Below are positions 1 to 9,249 of a DNA stretch of 64,000 nt, one piece after another. The stretch lies in assembly GCF_015672735.1 (NCBI RefSeq), contig NZ_JADABY010000029.1, positions 124,001-188,000 of the forward strand. The letters are read 5' to 3'. The number at the start of each line of letters is the position of its first letter. The first letter of the stretch is position 1. Made by a program: the position numbers and the translations under genes. Under the pieces are notes generated by a model. That model had not been told where the DNA came from. It did no database searches and saw nothing but the letters and a program-made list of their open reading frames with translations. The stretch is from Citrobacter sp. Res13-Sevr-PEB04-36 (GTDB lineage: Bacteria; Pseudomonadota; Gammaproteobacteria; Enterobacterales; Enterobacteriaceae).

Positions 1-1176
1 CCCTGGCCGCAGGGCATAGCCGTAGTAAGGCGGTTGGTCCAGCGGTCGTGCCCAGTGCGTTTTTGCGGGTATCACATCTTTTGTGGCGCAGTTATCCAGA
101 ACGGTGTGGTCGAACTGACCGGGCTGGCAGGCGTTGTTGTACTCTGTCACGGTGTGGGTAAAACGTTCGGCATCCAGTCCTAACTGAAGGGCCAGCTCCG
201 CTAGCGTATTGGCCTGCGCGCCGGGAAAGACCGGAGGCATGAAGTGGCCGATAGCTTTACTGTCGATAATGGAGTAGCCAATCTGTCCAGGCTGTTGAGC
301 GACCAGGCGCCCCCAGATGGCGTAGCGTTTGGGCCAGAAATCTTCGCCTTCATCATAAAAACGCTCGGCATCACGGTTTACCACGATGCCGAGTGACACA
401 CAGTCCACGCGGGTGCAAATTCCCCCGTCATATAATGGCGCTCTGGCATCAATGGCCACGCAGTGTGACTGAGAGGGATCGCCGATAATGTCTGCTCCGG
501 CATCCATCATAAATTTGAGCAATACGCCTTGGTTAAAGCGCGTGCCGCGGATCAGAAAGTTATCCGCAGGCCACTCGCCGCGGTCGTTTTCTCCCCACGC
601 TTCTCGCAGCCATTCGCGGTTCGACTCAAACCCGCCAGCGGCAAGGACGCAAGACTTAGCTGCGATGCGCTCTTCGCCTGCCAGCGCCGCCACGAACTCG
701 CCATTATGCAGTTCAAGCGCCTGAACGGGGGTGTTATAGCGGATCTGCACTCCCAGCTTTTCTGCGCTGCGATAATAGGCATTCACAAGGGCTTTTCCGC
801 CGCCCATAAAAAAGGCGTTGGTTCGCGCCACGTGCAAAGCGCCGGAGAGAGGAGGCTGAAAGTTAACGCCGTGCTGGCGCATCCAGTCGCGGCATTGTGA
901 AGAGGTTCGGATCACCAGACGCGCCAGCGCTTCGTTGGTATTTCCCTCAGTGACGCGCCACAGATCTTGCCAGAATTCTTCTTCAGGATAGCTTTCTACC
1001 AGCACATCCTGCGGCGCATCATGCATACAACGTAAATTACGGGTGTGTTGGGAGTTTCCCCCGCGCCATTCCCGGGGCGCCGCTTCGAGCAGGAGTACCG
1101 AAGCTCCTTGCTCCCGGGCGGTAAGGGCAGCGCATAAGGCAGCATTGCCACCGCCAATCACCAGAACATCAACCAT
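1..1176 (-). CDS. tcuA: FAD-dependent tricarballylate dehydrogenase TcuA (3' end outside window)
   Basis: Oxidises tricarballylate to cis-aconitate, the first step in using this citrate analogue. The N-terminus reads MVDVLVIGGGNAALCAAL, a Rossmann FAD-binding GxGxxA/G motif at residues 7-13. Further on are GGNSQHTRNLRC and an AAGGFESN segment typical of the fumarate-reductase/SdhA flavoprotein superfamily. About 392 residues are visible before the window edge; the family is about 465 residues. Start 1176 was chosen because GGAG lies 6 bases upstream; two in-frame upstream ATGs exist (1188, 1194). It lies directly downstream of tcuR, in the tcuR-tcuA order of Salmonella beside fur. The gene name rests on recalled similarity to Salmonella TcuA plus the neighbour. 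Confidence 0.88.
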   Translation of the reverse strand, partial: MVDVLVIGGGNAALCAALTAREQGASVLLLEAAPREWRGGNSQHTRNLRCMHDAPQDVLVESYPEEEFWQDLWRVTEGNTNEALARLVIRTSSQCRDWMRQHGVNFQPPLSGALHVARTNAFFMGGGKALVNAYYRSAEKLGVQIRYNTPVQALELHNGEFVAALAGEERIAAKSCVLAAGGFESNREWLREAWGENDRGEWPADNFLIRGTRFNQGVLLKFMMDAGADIIGDPSQSHCVAIDARAPLYDGGICTRVDCVSLGIVVNRDAERFYDEGEDFWPKRYAIWGRLVAQQPGQIGYSIIDSKAIGHFMPPVFPGAQANTLAELALQLGLDAERFTHTVTEYNNACQPGQFDHTVLDNCATKDVIPAKTHWARPLDQPPYYGYALRPG

Positions 1177-1273
1177 CGTATACTCCATTACCATTTAACC
1201 AATTGTTAAATTTGTAATTAAAATGTATACGTACGGCTTGTGCGGGCGCTATGACGTAGCGCTAAAGAGGACT

Positions 1274-2200
1274 TTAGTTATTGTAAAGGATGGCACCTGG
1301 CCAGCTTCCTGCTTCTACCAGTTGATGCATCACTTTCGTCAGCACCACGCGGGCAGCGAGGCCCGCCGGGGTGAGCTCATCGTCAGAGAGGCTGACCAGA
1401 AAGTTGGGGCGGCTAAGTATCGGATTATGGACGCCGATCACTCTTAGGGTTTCTTTATCTAGATGGGAGATCGCCGCACCAGGCTGAAGAGTGGCGCCGA
1501 TCCCGCTGCGAACGGCGCGCATCAATAGCGCCAGACCATCAATTTCGGTGGCGATCTCAATGTTCAGCGCGTGTTCCTGACTAATTGCCTCCAGCCTGCC
1601 GCGCAGACCGTGGCCAGGGCTTGGCATTATCAATGGAATACTCGCCAGTTGGGCTGGCGCAATATTTTCATCGACAATATCAGCCAGTAGGGTATGGGTC
1701 CCAATCAAAAACAGCCGTTCTTCAAGAATCGGTCTGGCGCTCCAGCGCAGGATCTTTTCTTTTTGAAACACGACAGCCAGATCAATCTGGCGGGTATTAA
1801 TCATCCTTTCCAGGTTGCCAGAGAGGCTTTCCACCACATGCAGGCGAACATCAGCATAGCTTTCCCGCATGGCATTAATAAAAGGCATGCCGAGAACGGA
1901 AGCTGTACTGGGGGCCATGCCGACGCTAACATGCCCGGAAAGCCGGGCCTCGCGTGCGGCGAGGATCGCATCGTCTGCATGACGGAGTGCCAGCTGCGCC
2001 TGGGAGTAAAAAGCCAGTCCGGCGCTGGTGGGCGTCACGCCGCGCGAAGTGCGTTGCAGCAGGCGAATAGCGAGTTCGTTTTCCAGACGCGTCATTTGCT
2101 GACTGAGCGCCGAAACACCGATATTGAGATCGAGCGCCGCGCTACCCATGCTGCCGGTTTCTACAATACGAACAAAATAGCGTAGCTGGCGAAGTTCCAT
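1274..2200 (-). CDS. tcuR: LysR-family regulator TcuR of tricarballylate use
   Basis: 308-residue LysR-type regulator. An N-terminal winged HTH lies in about residues 1-60 (MELRQLRYFVRIVETGSMG..., ALSQQMTRLE recognition helix region), followed by a periplasmic-binding-protein-like effector domain. Start 2200 is preferred over an upstream start at 2221: MELRQLRYF is the usual LysR beginning, and GGAGAG sits 6 bases upstream. In Salmonella TcuR activates tcuABC in response to tricarballylate; here it lies on the same strand, 97 bp upstream of tcuA. The function is known for the Salmonella orthologue and inferred here from family and synteny. Confidence 0.85.
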   Translation of the reverse strand: MELRQLRYFVRIVETGSMGSAALDLNIGVSALSQQMTRLENELAIRLLQRTSRGVTPTSAGLAFYSQAQLALRHADDAILAAREARLSGHVSVGMAPSTASVLGMPFINAMRESYADVRLHVVESLSGNLERMINTRQIDLAVVFQKEKILRWSARPILEERLFLIGTHTLLADIVDENIAPAQLASIPLIMPSPGHGLRGRLEAISQEHALNIEIATEIDGLALLMRAVRSGIGATLQPGAAISHLDKETLRVIGVHNPILSRPNFLVSLSDDELTPAGLAARVVLTKVMHQLVEAGSWPGAILYNN

Positions 2201-2285
2201 TTCAACTCTCCGGAAGGGCAATTAATTTTTACATTAAAGCAACATTGACGTAGAAGGAAGAGGGGGCAGGTCAAATTCGGGCCAT

Positions 2286-2314
2286 AAAAAAAGCCAACCT
2301 TTAGGTTGGCTTTT
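2286..2314 (-). terminator. Rho-independent terminator of fur
   Basis: On the minus strand a 9-bp GC-containing stem (GCCAACC...GGTTGGC) is followed immediately by seven T residues. It lies 15 bp downstream of the fur stop codon. It ends fldA-fur transcription before tcuR, which reads in the same direction. Confidence 0.85.
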
Positions 2315-2328
2315 CAGAACTCAGGAGA

Positions 2329-2775
2329 TTACTTGCTGTCGTGAGCATGCTCATCTTCGCGGCAATCGCCTTCAGCGCAGTGACCGTAAAGATAGAGGCT
2401 ATGGTTGGTTAAACGAATACCATGCTTAGTCGCAATCTCACGCTGGCGCGCTTCGATAGATTCATCGCTGAATTCAACCACTTTGCCGCAGTCGAGGCAA
2501 ATCAGGTGATCGTGATGATGTTGCTGGGTCAGTTCGAAGACGGACTTGCCCCCTTCGAAATTATGGCGGGTCACGATACCGGCATCATCAAACTGGTTCA
2601 GCACGCGATACACGGTCGCCAGACCAATTTCTTCACCCATATCGATCAGGCGTTTGTATAAGTCTTCCGCACTGACGTGATGGTTATCCGGTTCCTGAAG
2701 AACTTCCAGAATTTTTAAACGAGGAAGCGTTACTTTCAGGCCAGCCTTCTTTAATGCGGTATTGTTGTCAGTCAT
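2329..2775 (-). CDS. fur: Ferric uptake regulator Fur
   Basis: 148-residue Fe(II)-dependent global repressor, the exact E. coli length. The N-terminal winged helix (residues 1-82) contains ATVYRVLNQFDDAGIV. The metal-binding and dimerisation half carries the HHHDHLICLDCGKVVEF motif (His cluster plus CxxC) and the C-terminal GHCAEGDC cysteines. It lies 290 bp downstream of fldA in the same direction. Its start codon overlaps the end of the 28-codon leader ORF uof, and a Fur box sits just upstream. Translational coupling to uof makes fur indirectly a RyhB target in E. coli. Confidence 0.99.
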   Translation of the reverse strand: MTDNNTALKKAGLKVTLPRLKILEVLQEPDNHHVSAEDLYKRLIDMGEEIGLATVYRVLNQFDDAGIVTRHNFEGGKSVFELTQQHHHDHLICLDCGKVVEFSDESIEARQREIATKHGIRLTNHSLYLYGHCAEGDCREDEHAHDSK

Positions 2776-2854
2776 GCGGAATCTGTCCTGTAGCTAAACG
2801 GTTCACTTCATTAAAAGAAGTGCCAGAAATTGCACTTGAGATAATGCGTATCAT
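2768..2854 (-). CDS. uof: Uof, 28-codon leader peptide upstream of fur
   Basis: Short ORF encoding 28 residues, beginning MIRIISSAISGTSFNEV and ending GQIPHD. Its stop codon lies inside the first codons of fur (fur ATG at 2775, uof TGA at 2770-2768). The length of 28 codons and the overlap match the E. coli 'upstream of fur' ORF. There the small RNA RyhB blocks uof translation and so lowers coupled fur translation. Its start codon falls inside the Fur box. The peptide itself probably matters less than its being translated. Confidence 0.85.
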   Translation of the reverse strand: MIRIISSAISGTSFNEVNRLATGQIPHD

Positions 2855-2858
2855 TATA
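2840..2858 (-). promoter_or_regulatory. Fur box upstream of fur
   Basis: The plus-strand sequence GATAATGCGTATCATTATA matches the 19-bp consensus GATAATGATAATCATTATC at 15 positions and is a near-perfect inverted repeat. It overlaps the uof start codon and precedes fur, so it fits Fur autoregulation. The binding itself is inferred. Confidence 0.75.
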
Positions 2859-3031
2859 GAACTGCCACGCCTAAATGAAAACTGCAAGTCTCTGGCATAT
2901 ATTGTTAATCAAAACGTGGTATCGCCAACAAAGACACTGTGCAATACCCGATTGGCATCCAGCCATTGTACAGGGTCAGGCGAAAAAGTTAAAAATTTGT
3001 AGCAATTATTTTGATTGGTTTTAACTATTGA

Positions 3032-3059
3032 TGCGGCGCAGATGATGATCTGCGCCGCA
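3032..3059. terminator. Strong hairpin after fldA, no U-tract
   Basis: A perfect 12-bp stem (TGCGGCGCAGAT / ATCTGCGCCGCA) with a 4-base loop lies 6 bp beyond the fldA stop codon. No T-run follows on either strand. It is therefore more likely an RNA 3'-end stabiliser or partial attenuator in the fldA-fur transcript than a complete terminator. Confidence 0.5.
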
Positions 3060-3064
3060 CGAAA

Positions 3065-3595
3065 TCAGGCGTTAATGATTTCGTCGAGATGCAGTTCTGC
3101 GGAAATCTGCTTAACCCATTTTTCTACGCGTTCAGCTGTCAGTTCAGGCTGACGATCTTCGTCGATAGCCAGGCCAACAAAGTGATCGTCGTCAGCCAAA
3201 CCTTTGGACGCTTCAAAATGATAGCCCGCCGTAGGCCAGTGGCCGACGATGGTTGCGCCGCGTGGTTCGATGATGTCGCGAATTGTGCCTAATGCATCAC
3301 AGAAATATTCTGCGTAATCTTCCTGGTCGCCACAGCCAAATAGAGCAACAAGTTTGCCATTAAAATCAATGTCTTCGAGGGTCGGGAAAAAGTCGTCCCA
3401 GTCACACTGCGCTTCACCGTAGTACCAGGTTGGGATGCCGAGCAGCAGAATGTCATACCCTTCCAGGTCTTCTTTGCTGCTTTTTGCAATGTCATGGACA
3501 TCGGCTACGTCTTTACCAAGCTGTTTTTGAATCATTTTTGCGATGTTTTCGGTATTACCGGTGTCGCTGCCGAAAAAGATGCCAGTGATTGCCAT
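3065..3595 (-). CDS. fldA: Flavodoxin 1
   Basis: 176-residue FMN electron carrier, same length as E. coli FldA. It donates electrons to IspG/IspH, pyruvate formate-lyase activation and other radical enzymes. The N-terminal phosphate loop [12 protein letters not shown] binds FMN phosphate. The isoalloxazine loops (GIPTWYYGE and [16 protein letters not shown]) are intact. Start 3595 (MAITGIFFG) was chosen over an upstream start at 3640 because GAGG lies 9 bases upstream and the length fits. It is the first gene of the fldA-uof-fur transcript. Confidence 0.98.
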   Translation of the reverse strand: MAITGIFFGSDTGNTENIAKMIQKQLGKDVADVHDIAKSSKEDLEGYDILLLGIPTWYYGEAQCDWDDFFPTLEDIDFNGKLVALFGCGDQEDYAEYFCDALGTIRDIIEPRGATIVGHWPTAGYHFEASKGLADDDHFVGLAIDEDRQPELTAERVEKWVKQISAELHLDEIINA

Positions 3596-3750
3596 GAGTA
3601 AAATAACCTCTTGAAACTTATTGAAATGGTGGTGGCGCATTGCCCACGGATAACGGCAATCATAGCAGAACAGTCAGGCATGCGGAAACAGCAAACACGC
3701 AGGACTGCACTCTGTGCTACACGATTTATGATTTAGAGCAGGAATTCAGA

Positions 3751-4038
3751 CTATGCCTGACCACGCAATGTGGCGAGTTGGGTCATCAGCATTTCTTCAA
3801 TGAGCTCACTGCGACTCATATTACGCGCGTCCGCCAGTTCATTCAGTGCGTCAACGGCGTCGGCGTTCAGTTTCAGTTCGACACGCTTAAGCCCACGAAC
3901 TTTATCGCGTTTAAGCTGATTACGTTTATTAATACGTAACTGTTCATCTCGCGAAAGCGGATTGGTTTTGGGTCGTCCCGGGCGACGCTCCTGCGCGAAC
4001 AGATCTAATGTCGTACGGTCCGTTTGTTCTTTGGCCAT
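3751..4038 (-). CDS. ybfE: LexA-regulated small protein YbfE
   Basis: 95-residue, very basic protein (E. coli 97). Its centre reads GLKRVELKLNADAVDALNEL, then MSRSELIEEML, resembling a ribbon-helix-helix DNA-binding fold; the biochemical role is unknown. A LexA box lies 117-132 bp upstream of the start, inside the end of ybfF, consistent with the known SOS induction of ybfE in E. coli. It lies between ybfF and fldA, all on the minus strand. Confidence 0.93.
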   Translation of the reverse strand: MAKEQTDRTTLDLFAQERRPGRPKTNPLSRDEQLRINKRNQLKRDKVRGLKRVELKLNADAVDALNELADARNMSRSELIEEMLMTQLATLRGQA

Positions 4039-4154
4039 GATCTTGGTGACTTCGGGGAAACAATCAGCCAGGCGTCTGCCCGGATGGATAGCGCGCCATC
4101 ATACATCAGCAGGGGAGGCGCGCCAACGCCCATGCACGTAATCGCGCGCGGACG

Positions 4155-4170
4155 CTGAGTTTTTAATCAG
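4155..4170 (-). promoter_or_regulatory. LexA (SOS) box for ybfE
   Basis: CTGAGTTTTTAATCAG is CTG-N10-CAG with an A/T-rich core, the LexA operator pattern. It overlaps the ybfF stop codon (TGA at 4167-4169) and lies upstream of ybfE. The ybfE operator at this place is known in E. coli; occupancy here is inferred. Confidence 0.75.
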
Positions 4171-4940
4171 TTAGCCTGTTCTGCCAGATAACGACGGATG
4201 GCGCGCAGCACCGCTTCCGGTTTTTCTGCATGCACCCAATGGCCCGCGCCGGCAATGACGTGTGCCCGCGCCTGTGGGAATTGCGCCAGTAGTTGATCGC
4301 GATATGCTTCGCTCACGTACGGTGAGTTGCCCCCAGGGATGAACAGCGTTGGGTGGTTCCATGCCGGGATGGTTTCCCAGCCGACAATATGCGGGTACTG
4401 CTCCCACAACACTGGGACGTTAAAGCGCCACTCACCGTCCACGAAGGATTTCAGCAGAAACTGGATCACGCCTTCTTCATTAAGGAATTGGCGCATCACG
4501 CCTGCCGCCTGCTGGCGTGAAGCGGCTTGCGCATCCGTCACTGCATTGATCGCCGCAAATATCTCATCGTGACGGCGGACATGATAGTCCACCGGGGCGA
4601 TATCGATAGCCACCAGCCGATCAATGCGTTCTGGTGCCAGAGCGGTTAGCGCCATGACGGCCTTGCCCCCCATTGAATGACCAATAAAGGTGGCTTTCTC
4701 TATGTGTTGGGCATCCAGCGTATCCAGCAGATCTTGCGCCATCGCCGGGTAGTTCATCTCCGGAGAACGGGGCGAGAGGCCATGATTTCGCATATCCACC
4801 TGGATGATATTGTGATCGACAACCAGAGAGCGGGCCAGTATGCCCAGATTGTCCAGGCTGCCAAACAGGCCGTGCACCAGGACGATGGGAGAATTATTGT
4901 GCAGGTTTTGTGCAGATTGCGCTCGGATATTCAATTTCAT
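4167..4940 (-). CDS. ybfF: Alpha/beta-hydrolase esterase YbfF
   Basis: 257-residue acyl-CoA / short-chain ester hydrolase (E. coli 254). The nucleophile elbow GHSMGG places Ser at 89; Asp113 (AIDIAP) and His234 (AGHWVH) complete the triad, as in the E. coli enzyme. An oxyanion-hole HGLFGS motif lies near residue 33. It is transcribed divergently from seqA across a 195-bp gap and upstream of ybfE. The physiological substrate is not settled. Confidence 0.95.
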   Translation of the reverse strand: MKLNIRAQSAQNLHNNSPIVLVHGLFGSLDNLGILARSLVVDHNIIQVDMRNHGLSPRSPEMNYPAMAQDLLDTLDAQHIEKATFIGHSMGGKAVMALTALAPERIDRLVAIDIAPVDYHVRRHDEIFAAINAVTDAQAASRQQAAGVMRQFLNEEGVIQFLLKSFVDGEWRFNVPVLWEQYPHIVGWETIPAWNHPTLFIPGGNSPYVSEAYRDQLLAQFPQARAHVIAGAGHWVHAEKPEAVLRAIRRYLAEQAN

Positions 4941-5135
4941 GGCAAAGTTCTTTTTTTCACGCTAGCGGGTTAGGGTATCATGTTGACCATTCTGCCACAC
5001 GGCTGCAACAACTACGGTTACTCCGAGTTTTTCCGGCCATCGGGCTTGACGCTATCCGCTGTTGGGATTTGCCTTTACACTACGCGTGTACAGTCCCAAC
5101 AACTTGTATTCAGCTAAACACCGCACTGGATTAAG

Positions 5136-5678
5136 ATGAAAACGATTGAAGTTGATGATGAACTCTATAGCTATATTGCCAGCCACACCAAGCATATCGG
5201 CGAGAGCGCATCCGACATTTTACGGCGTATGTTGAAGTTTTCCGCCGCATCACAACCTGCCACGCCGGTAGTGAAAGACGTCCGCGCTGTGCAACCTGTC
5301 GTGGAAGCCAAGCCGGTCAACCCTGTAAAAGATAAAGTACGCGCCATGCGTGAACTGCTGCTTTCCGATGAATATGCGGAACAGAAAAAAGCAGTGAATC
5401 GCTTTATGCTGGTGCTGTCTACACTCTATTCACTGGATCAACACGCATTTGCCGAGGCAACAGAATCGTTGCACGGTCGTACGCGCGTCTATTTTGCAGC
5501 GGATGAACAGACGCTGTTGAAAAATGGTAATCAAACCAAGCCGAAACACGTGCCAGGCACACCGTATTGGGTGATCACCAACACAAATACCGGCCGTAAA
5601 TGCAGCATGGTTGAACACATCATGCAGTCAATGCAATTCCCTGCGGAATTGATTGAAAAGGTTTGCGGAACAATTTAA
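5136..5678 (+). CDS. seqA: Replication-initiation negative modulator SeqA
   Basis: 180 residues (E. coli 181). SeqA binds hemimethylated GATC sites, sequesters oriC and limits re-initiation. The N-terminal oligomerisation domain starts MKTIEVDDELYSYIASHT. The C-terminal DNA-binding part contains GRTRVYFAADEQTLLKNGNQTKPK and a TPYWVITNTNTGRK segment. pgm follows after 24 bp in the same direction, the usual seqA-pgm operon. Confidence 0.98.
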   Translation: MKTIEVDDELYSYIASHTKHIGESASDILRRMLKFSAASQPATPVVKDVRAVQPVVEAKPVNPVKDKVRAMRELLLSDEYAEQKKAVNRFMLVLSTLYSLDQHAFAEATESLHGRTRVYFAADEQTLLKNGNQTKPKHVPGTPYWVITNTNTGRKCSMVEHIMQSMQFPAELIEKVCGTI

Positions 5679-5702
5679 TCCTTGCATTAGAAGGACCAGG
5701 CA

Positions 5703-7343
5703 ATGGCAATCCACAAACGTGCAGGTCAACCTGCACAACAGAGTGATTTGATTAACGTCGCCCAACTGACGGCACAGTACTATGTACTGAAACCAGAGGC
5801 AGGGAATGCAGAGCACGCCGTTAAGTTCGGTACGTCCGGGCATCGCGGCAGTGCAGGTCGTCACAGTTTTAACGAACCGCATATTCTGGCTATCGCTCAG
5901 GCAATTGCTGAAGAACGTGCGAAAAACGGAATTACTGGCCCTTGTTACGTGGGCAAGGATACCCATGCACTGTCTGAACCGGCATTTATCTCTGTACTGG
6001 AAGTGCTGGCGGCAAACGGTGTTGATGTCATCGTGCAGGAAAATAATGGCTATACGCCAACGCCAGCTGTGTCTAACGCCATCCTGGTCCACAACAAAAA
6101 AGGCGGCCCGCTGGCTGACGGTATTGTAATAACGCCGTCCCATAACCCGCCGGAAGATGGCGGGATTAAATACAACCCGCCAAACGGTGGTCCGGCAGAT
6201 ACTAACGTCACTAAAGTGGTGGAAGACAGGGCCAATGCACTGCTGGCCGATGGCCTTAACGGTGTAAAACGTATTTCACTGGATGCGGCGCTGGCGTCGG
6301 GTCACGTGAAAGAACAGGATCTGGTACAGCCGTTCGTAGAAGGACTGGCAGACATCGTCGATATGGCGGCGATCCAGAAAGCGGGCCTGACGCTAGGTGT
6401 CGATCCGCTGGGTGGCTCCGGTATCGAATACTGGAAGCGTATTGCTGAGCACTACAAACTGAATCTGACCATCGTTAACGATCAGGTTGATCAGACTTTC
6501 CGCTTCATGCATCTCGACAAAGATGGCGCCATCCGTATGGACTGCTCCTCCGAGTGTGCAATGGCGGGTCTGTTGGCGCTGCGTGATAAGTTCGATCTGG
6601 CGTTTGCCAACGATCCGGACTACGACCGTCACGGCATTGTCACCCCGGCTGGGTTGATGAACCCGAACCACTATCTGGCGGTGGCGATCAACTACCTGTT
6701 CCAGCATCGTCCGCAGTGGGGCAAAGACGTTGCCGTCGGTAAAACGCTGGTCTCCTCTGCGATGATTGACCGCGTGGTGAATGACCTGGGTCGCAAGCTG
6801 GTGGAAGTGCCGGTTGGCTTTAAATGGTTTGTTGACGGTCTGTTTGACGGCAGCTTTGGCTTTGGTGGTGAAGAGAGCGCGGGCGCGTCATTCCTGCGTT
6901 TCGACGGTACGCCGTGGTCGACCGACAAAGACGGGATCATCATGTGCTTGCTGGCGGCGGAAATTACTGCGGTTACCGGTAAGAACCCGCAGGAACACTA
7001 TAATGAACTGGCCGCGCGCTTTGGTGCGCCAAGCTACAACCGTTTACAGGCTTCCGCGACGTCTGCACAGAAAGCGGCGCTGTCTAAACTGTCTCCGGAA
7101 ATGGTTAGTGCCAGCACGCTTGCCGGTGATCCGATCACCGCACGTCTGACGGCCGCACCGGGTAACGGTGCCTCCATTGGTGGTCTGAAGGTGATGACCG
7201 ACAACGGCTGGTTTGCCGCACGTCCGTCCGGCACCGAAGACGCCTACAAAATTTACTGTGAAAGCTTCCTCGGCGCTGAGCATCGCCAGCAGATTGAGAA
7301 AGAAGCAGTAGAGATTGTCAGCGAAGTGCTGAAAAACGCGTAA
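5703..7343 (+). CDS. pgm: Phosphoglucomutase (alpha-D-glucose)
   Basis: 546-residue enzyme interconverting glucose-1-phosphate and glucose-6-phosphate in the cytoplasm, feeding glycogen, LPS and trehalose precursors. The phosphoserine loop is [11 protein letters not shown] and the metal loop DPDYDRHG. The sugar-binding [10 protein letters not shown] motif and the C-terminal phosphate-binding RPSGTED are intact. Full length; cotranscribed with seqA. Confidence 0.98.
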   Translation: MAIHKRAGQPAQQSDLINVAQLTAQYYVLKPEAGNAEHAVKFGTSGHRGSAGRHSFNEPHILAIAQAIAEERAKNGITGPCYVGKDTHALSEPAFISVLEVLAANGVDVIVQENNGYTPTPAVSNAILVHNKKGGPLADGIVITPSHNPPEDGGIKYNPPNGGPADTNVTKVVEDRANALLADGLNGVKRISLDAALASGHVKEQDLVQPFVEGLADIVDMAAIQKAGLTLGVDPLGGSGIEYWKRIAEHYKLNLTIVNDQVDQTFRFMHLDKDGAIRMDCSSECAMAGLLALRDKFDLAFANDPDYDRHGIVTPAGLMNPNHYLAVAINYLFQHRPQWGKDVAVGKTLVSSAMIDRVVNDLGRKLVEVPVGFKWFVDGLFDGSFGFGGEESAGASFLRFDGTPWSTDKDGIIMCLLAAEITAVTGKNPQEHYNELAARFGAPSYNRLQASATSAQKAALSKLSPEMVSASTLAGDPITARLTAAPGNGASIGGLKVMTDNGWFAARPSGTEDAYKIYCESFLGAEHRQQIEKEAVEIVSEVLKNA

Positions 7344-7348
7344 ACCGT

Positions 7349-7375
7349 AGGCAGGATAAGCATCTTATCCTGCCT
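7349..7375. terminator. Hairpin after pgm
   Basis: Perfect 12-bp stem (AGGCAGGATAAG / CTTATCCTGCCT) with a 3-base loop, starting 6 bp after the pgm stop and ending 12 bp before the end of the converging gene. No T-run on either strand, so termination efficiency is uncertain. Confidence 0.5.
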
Positions 7376-7386
7376 GAATTCTGAGA

Positions 7387-7863
7387 TTATGTTACCGCGT
7401 GTCGACGACAGGTCAGCGTCTGGCAGTCGATGCGCACTACACAGACCGCCTTGATCATATCGTCACGATAGCTGAACGATCTTCCCGGTGCAGCCTGGCG
7501 CATAATCACGTCCAGACCGTGCTCCATTTCTTTTCGATCCTGCACAATCGTCGCTTCTCCGCTGGCAATAATACTGGTGTAAGCGTAGCTGTAATCGCAG
7601 GCATTTTCTGCTTCAATTAGCCTATGATCGCCATCGAGCTCAACGCTTATTGCCGAGTTCTTACGTAGCAGACGCATCTTCTTCCCGGTGCGTGCGCCAT
7701 GGAACCAGATTGTCCAGCGATCACCCATATATTCGTAACCAAAATTGACTGGCACGATGTAGGGATGGCTCTCATTATTGAGTGCTATCCGACAAATCTG
7801 GTGAGTTTTGATAATGGTGAGGATGTCATCAGGGTTGCTGATTATCCGTTCTGGGTTGCCCAT
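7387..7863 (-). CDS. Pyridoxamine-phosphate-oxidase-fold protein (NimA-like)
   Basis: 158-residue single-domain protein of the flavin/PNPOx split-barrel family. Typical marks are HPYIVPVNFGYE, IWFHGARTGKKMRLLR (the segment that holds FMN phosphate in the family) and a YTSIIASGEATIV strand. Relatives are annotated as 5-nitroimidazole reductase (NimA-like) or FMN-binding proteins; the substrate here is unknown. ATG at 7863 is chosen; TTG at 7872 is an alternative. It sits between pgm and potE and converges on pgm. Confidence 0.8.
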   Translation of the reverse strand: MGNPERIISNPDDILTIIKTHQICRIALNNESHPYIVPVNFGYEYMGDRWTIWFHGARTGKKMRLLRKNSAISVELDGDHRLIEAENACDYSYAYTSIIASGEATIVQDRKEMEHGLDVIMRQAAPGRSFSYRDDMIKAVCVVRIDCQTLTCRRHAVT

Positions 7864-7929
7864 GATTTTCAACTTACAAGTCAGTATGAAGAGAAAACGG
7901 ACCGCAGATTGCAGCGGTCCGTGGTGCGC

Positions 7930-9249
7930 TTAACTGTGTTTATTTTTCAATTCGAAGCGTGGTGATACGAGGCCATATAACGTCCAACCCAGGAAGGTTA
8001 CAATGGAGCCATACAACATAGCTTCTTCACGAGATGAGTAAAGTGCATAGAAGCTGTACAGGGCGCCAATGAACGCCACGACATTAGCAGACTTCGCTTT
8101 TACCGGGCTGACATTCGCCATTTTCTGAATAATAACCAGTGCGGCCATCGATAAAATGTACGGGATAATGTTCGTTACCACCGCCAGGTTAACCAGCACG
8201 TTGAACTGACTGTTCAGTGACGGGCTAATGGTCATCAGCGAGAGTCCGCTCTGGATGATTACGATCACCAGCATCCCCTGTACCGGAGCATCCACTTTGG
8301 TCACGCGGGAGAACACTTTTGGAAAGTAACCTTCATCTGCAGAAGATTTGAATACCTGAGCAATGGTGAACTGCCAGCCCAGTAGCGAACCACAGCAGGA
8401 CATTACCATCAGTGCCATGATCACTTTCCCCACTTCTGGAGTGAACATCTGAGCAAAGGCCAAACCGAACGGTGCAGTTGAGTTAGCCAAATCCATATTC
8501 GGTACAATTCCGGCAATGACGTTAGTGGAGATAATGTAAATTACCGCTGCACCCAGCGTACCGCCCAGTACGGCGATCGGTACGTTACGTTCAGGATTTT
8601 CCACGACTTCGGCATTGGCACAAGCCGATTCCAGACCGAGGAATGCCCATAGCGTCATGGCAATAGAAGAGCCAACTGCGCCAAAGAATGGTACGTGATG
8701 CGGGTTCCAGGAGCTGGCGTAAAGGGTCGGACTAAACCAGAACCAGCCGATGATGCACAGACCGACAACCGGGATAATAACCCCCCAGACAGTCACACTA
8801 CTGATCTGCCCGGTAATACGCGCACCGCCAAAGTTAGCTACGGTGCATATCCACAATACACCAATTGTCGCGAGCCCAATTTGCAGAGGCGTCAGCATCG
8901 CGCCGAACAGTTCGGTACCGTAACCGACGGCTGAAATGGCGATGGCTACGTTGGCAATCAGCAGCGAAACGCCATAGGTATAGTTCGCCATAAAATTACC
9001 GGATTTACCGAAAGCATATTCGGCATAGCCACCCATACCTCCTGATTTACGGCTGAACATACCGCACTTAGCAAACGCCCATGCCAGCGCCATCGACCCT
9101 ACAGCGGTAACCAGCCATGAGATTATGGAAATAGTTCCGACTTCTGCCAGTTTTGTGGGCAGCATAATAATCCCCGAGCCCATCATGTTGACTATTGTCA
9201 GAATGGTGAGTTGGACAACGCCCATTTTGTTGGATTTAGCTTTGCTCAT
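7930..9249 (-). CDS. potE: Putrescine:ornithine antiporter PotE
   Basis: 439-residue inner-membrane APC-superfamily exchanger with about 12 predicted membrane helices. It exports putrescine in exchange for ornithine, giving acid resistance with SpeF. The family motif MGSGIIMLPTKLAEVG lies near the N-terminus. The start codon overlaps the speF stop (ATGA), so it is translated from the speF message. Length equals E. coli PotE. Confidence 0.97.
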   Translation of the reverse strand: MSKAKSNKMGVVQLTILTIVNMMGSGIIMLPTKLAEVGTISIISWLVTAVGSMALAWAFAKCGMFSRKSGGMGGYAEYAFGKSGNFMANYTYGVSLLIANVAIAISAVGYGTELFGAMLTPLQIGLATIGVLWICTVANFGGARITGQISSVTVWGVIIPVVGLCIIGWFWFSPTLYASSWNPHHVPFFGAVGSSIAMTLWAFLGLESACANAEVVENPERNVPIAVLGGTLGAAVIYIISTNVIAGIVPNMDLANSTAPFGLAFAQMFTPEVGKVIMALMVMSCCGSLLGWQFTIAQVFKSSADEGYFPKVFSRVTKVDAPVQGMLVIVIIQSGLSLMTISPSLNSQFNVLVNLAVVTNIIPYILSMAALVIIQKMANVSPVKAKSANVVAFIGALYSFYALYSSREEAMLYGSIVTFLGWTLYGLVSPRFELKNKHS

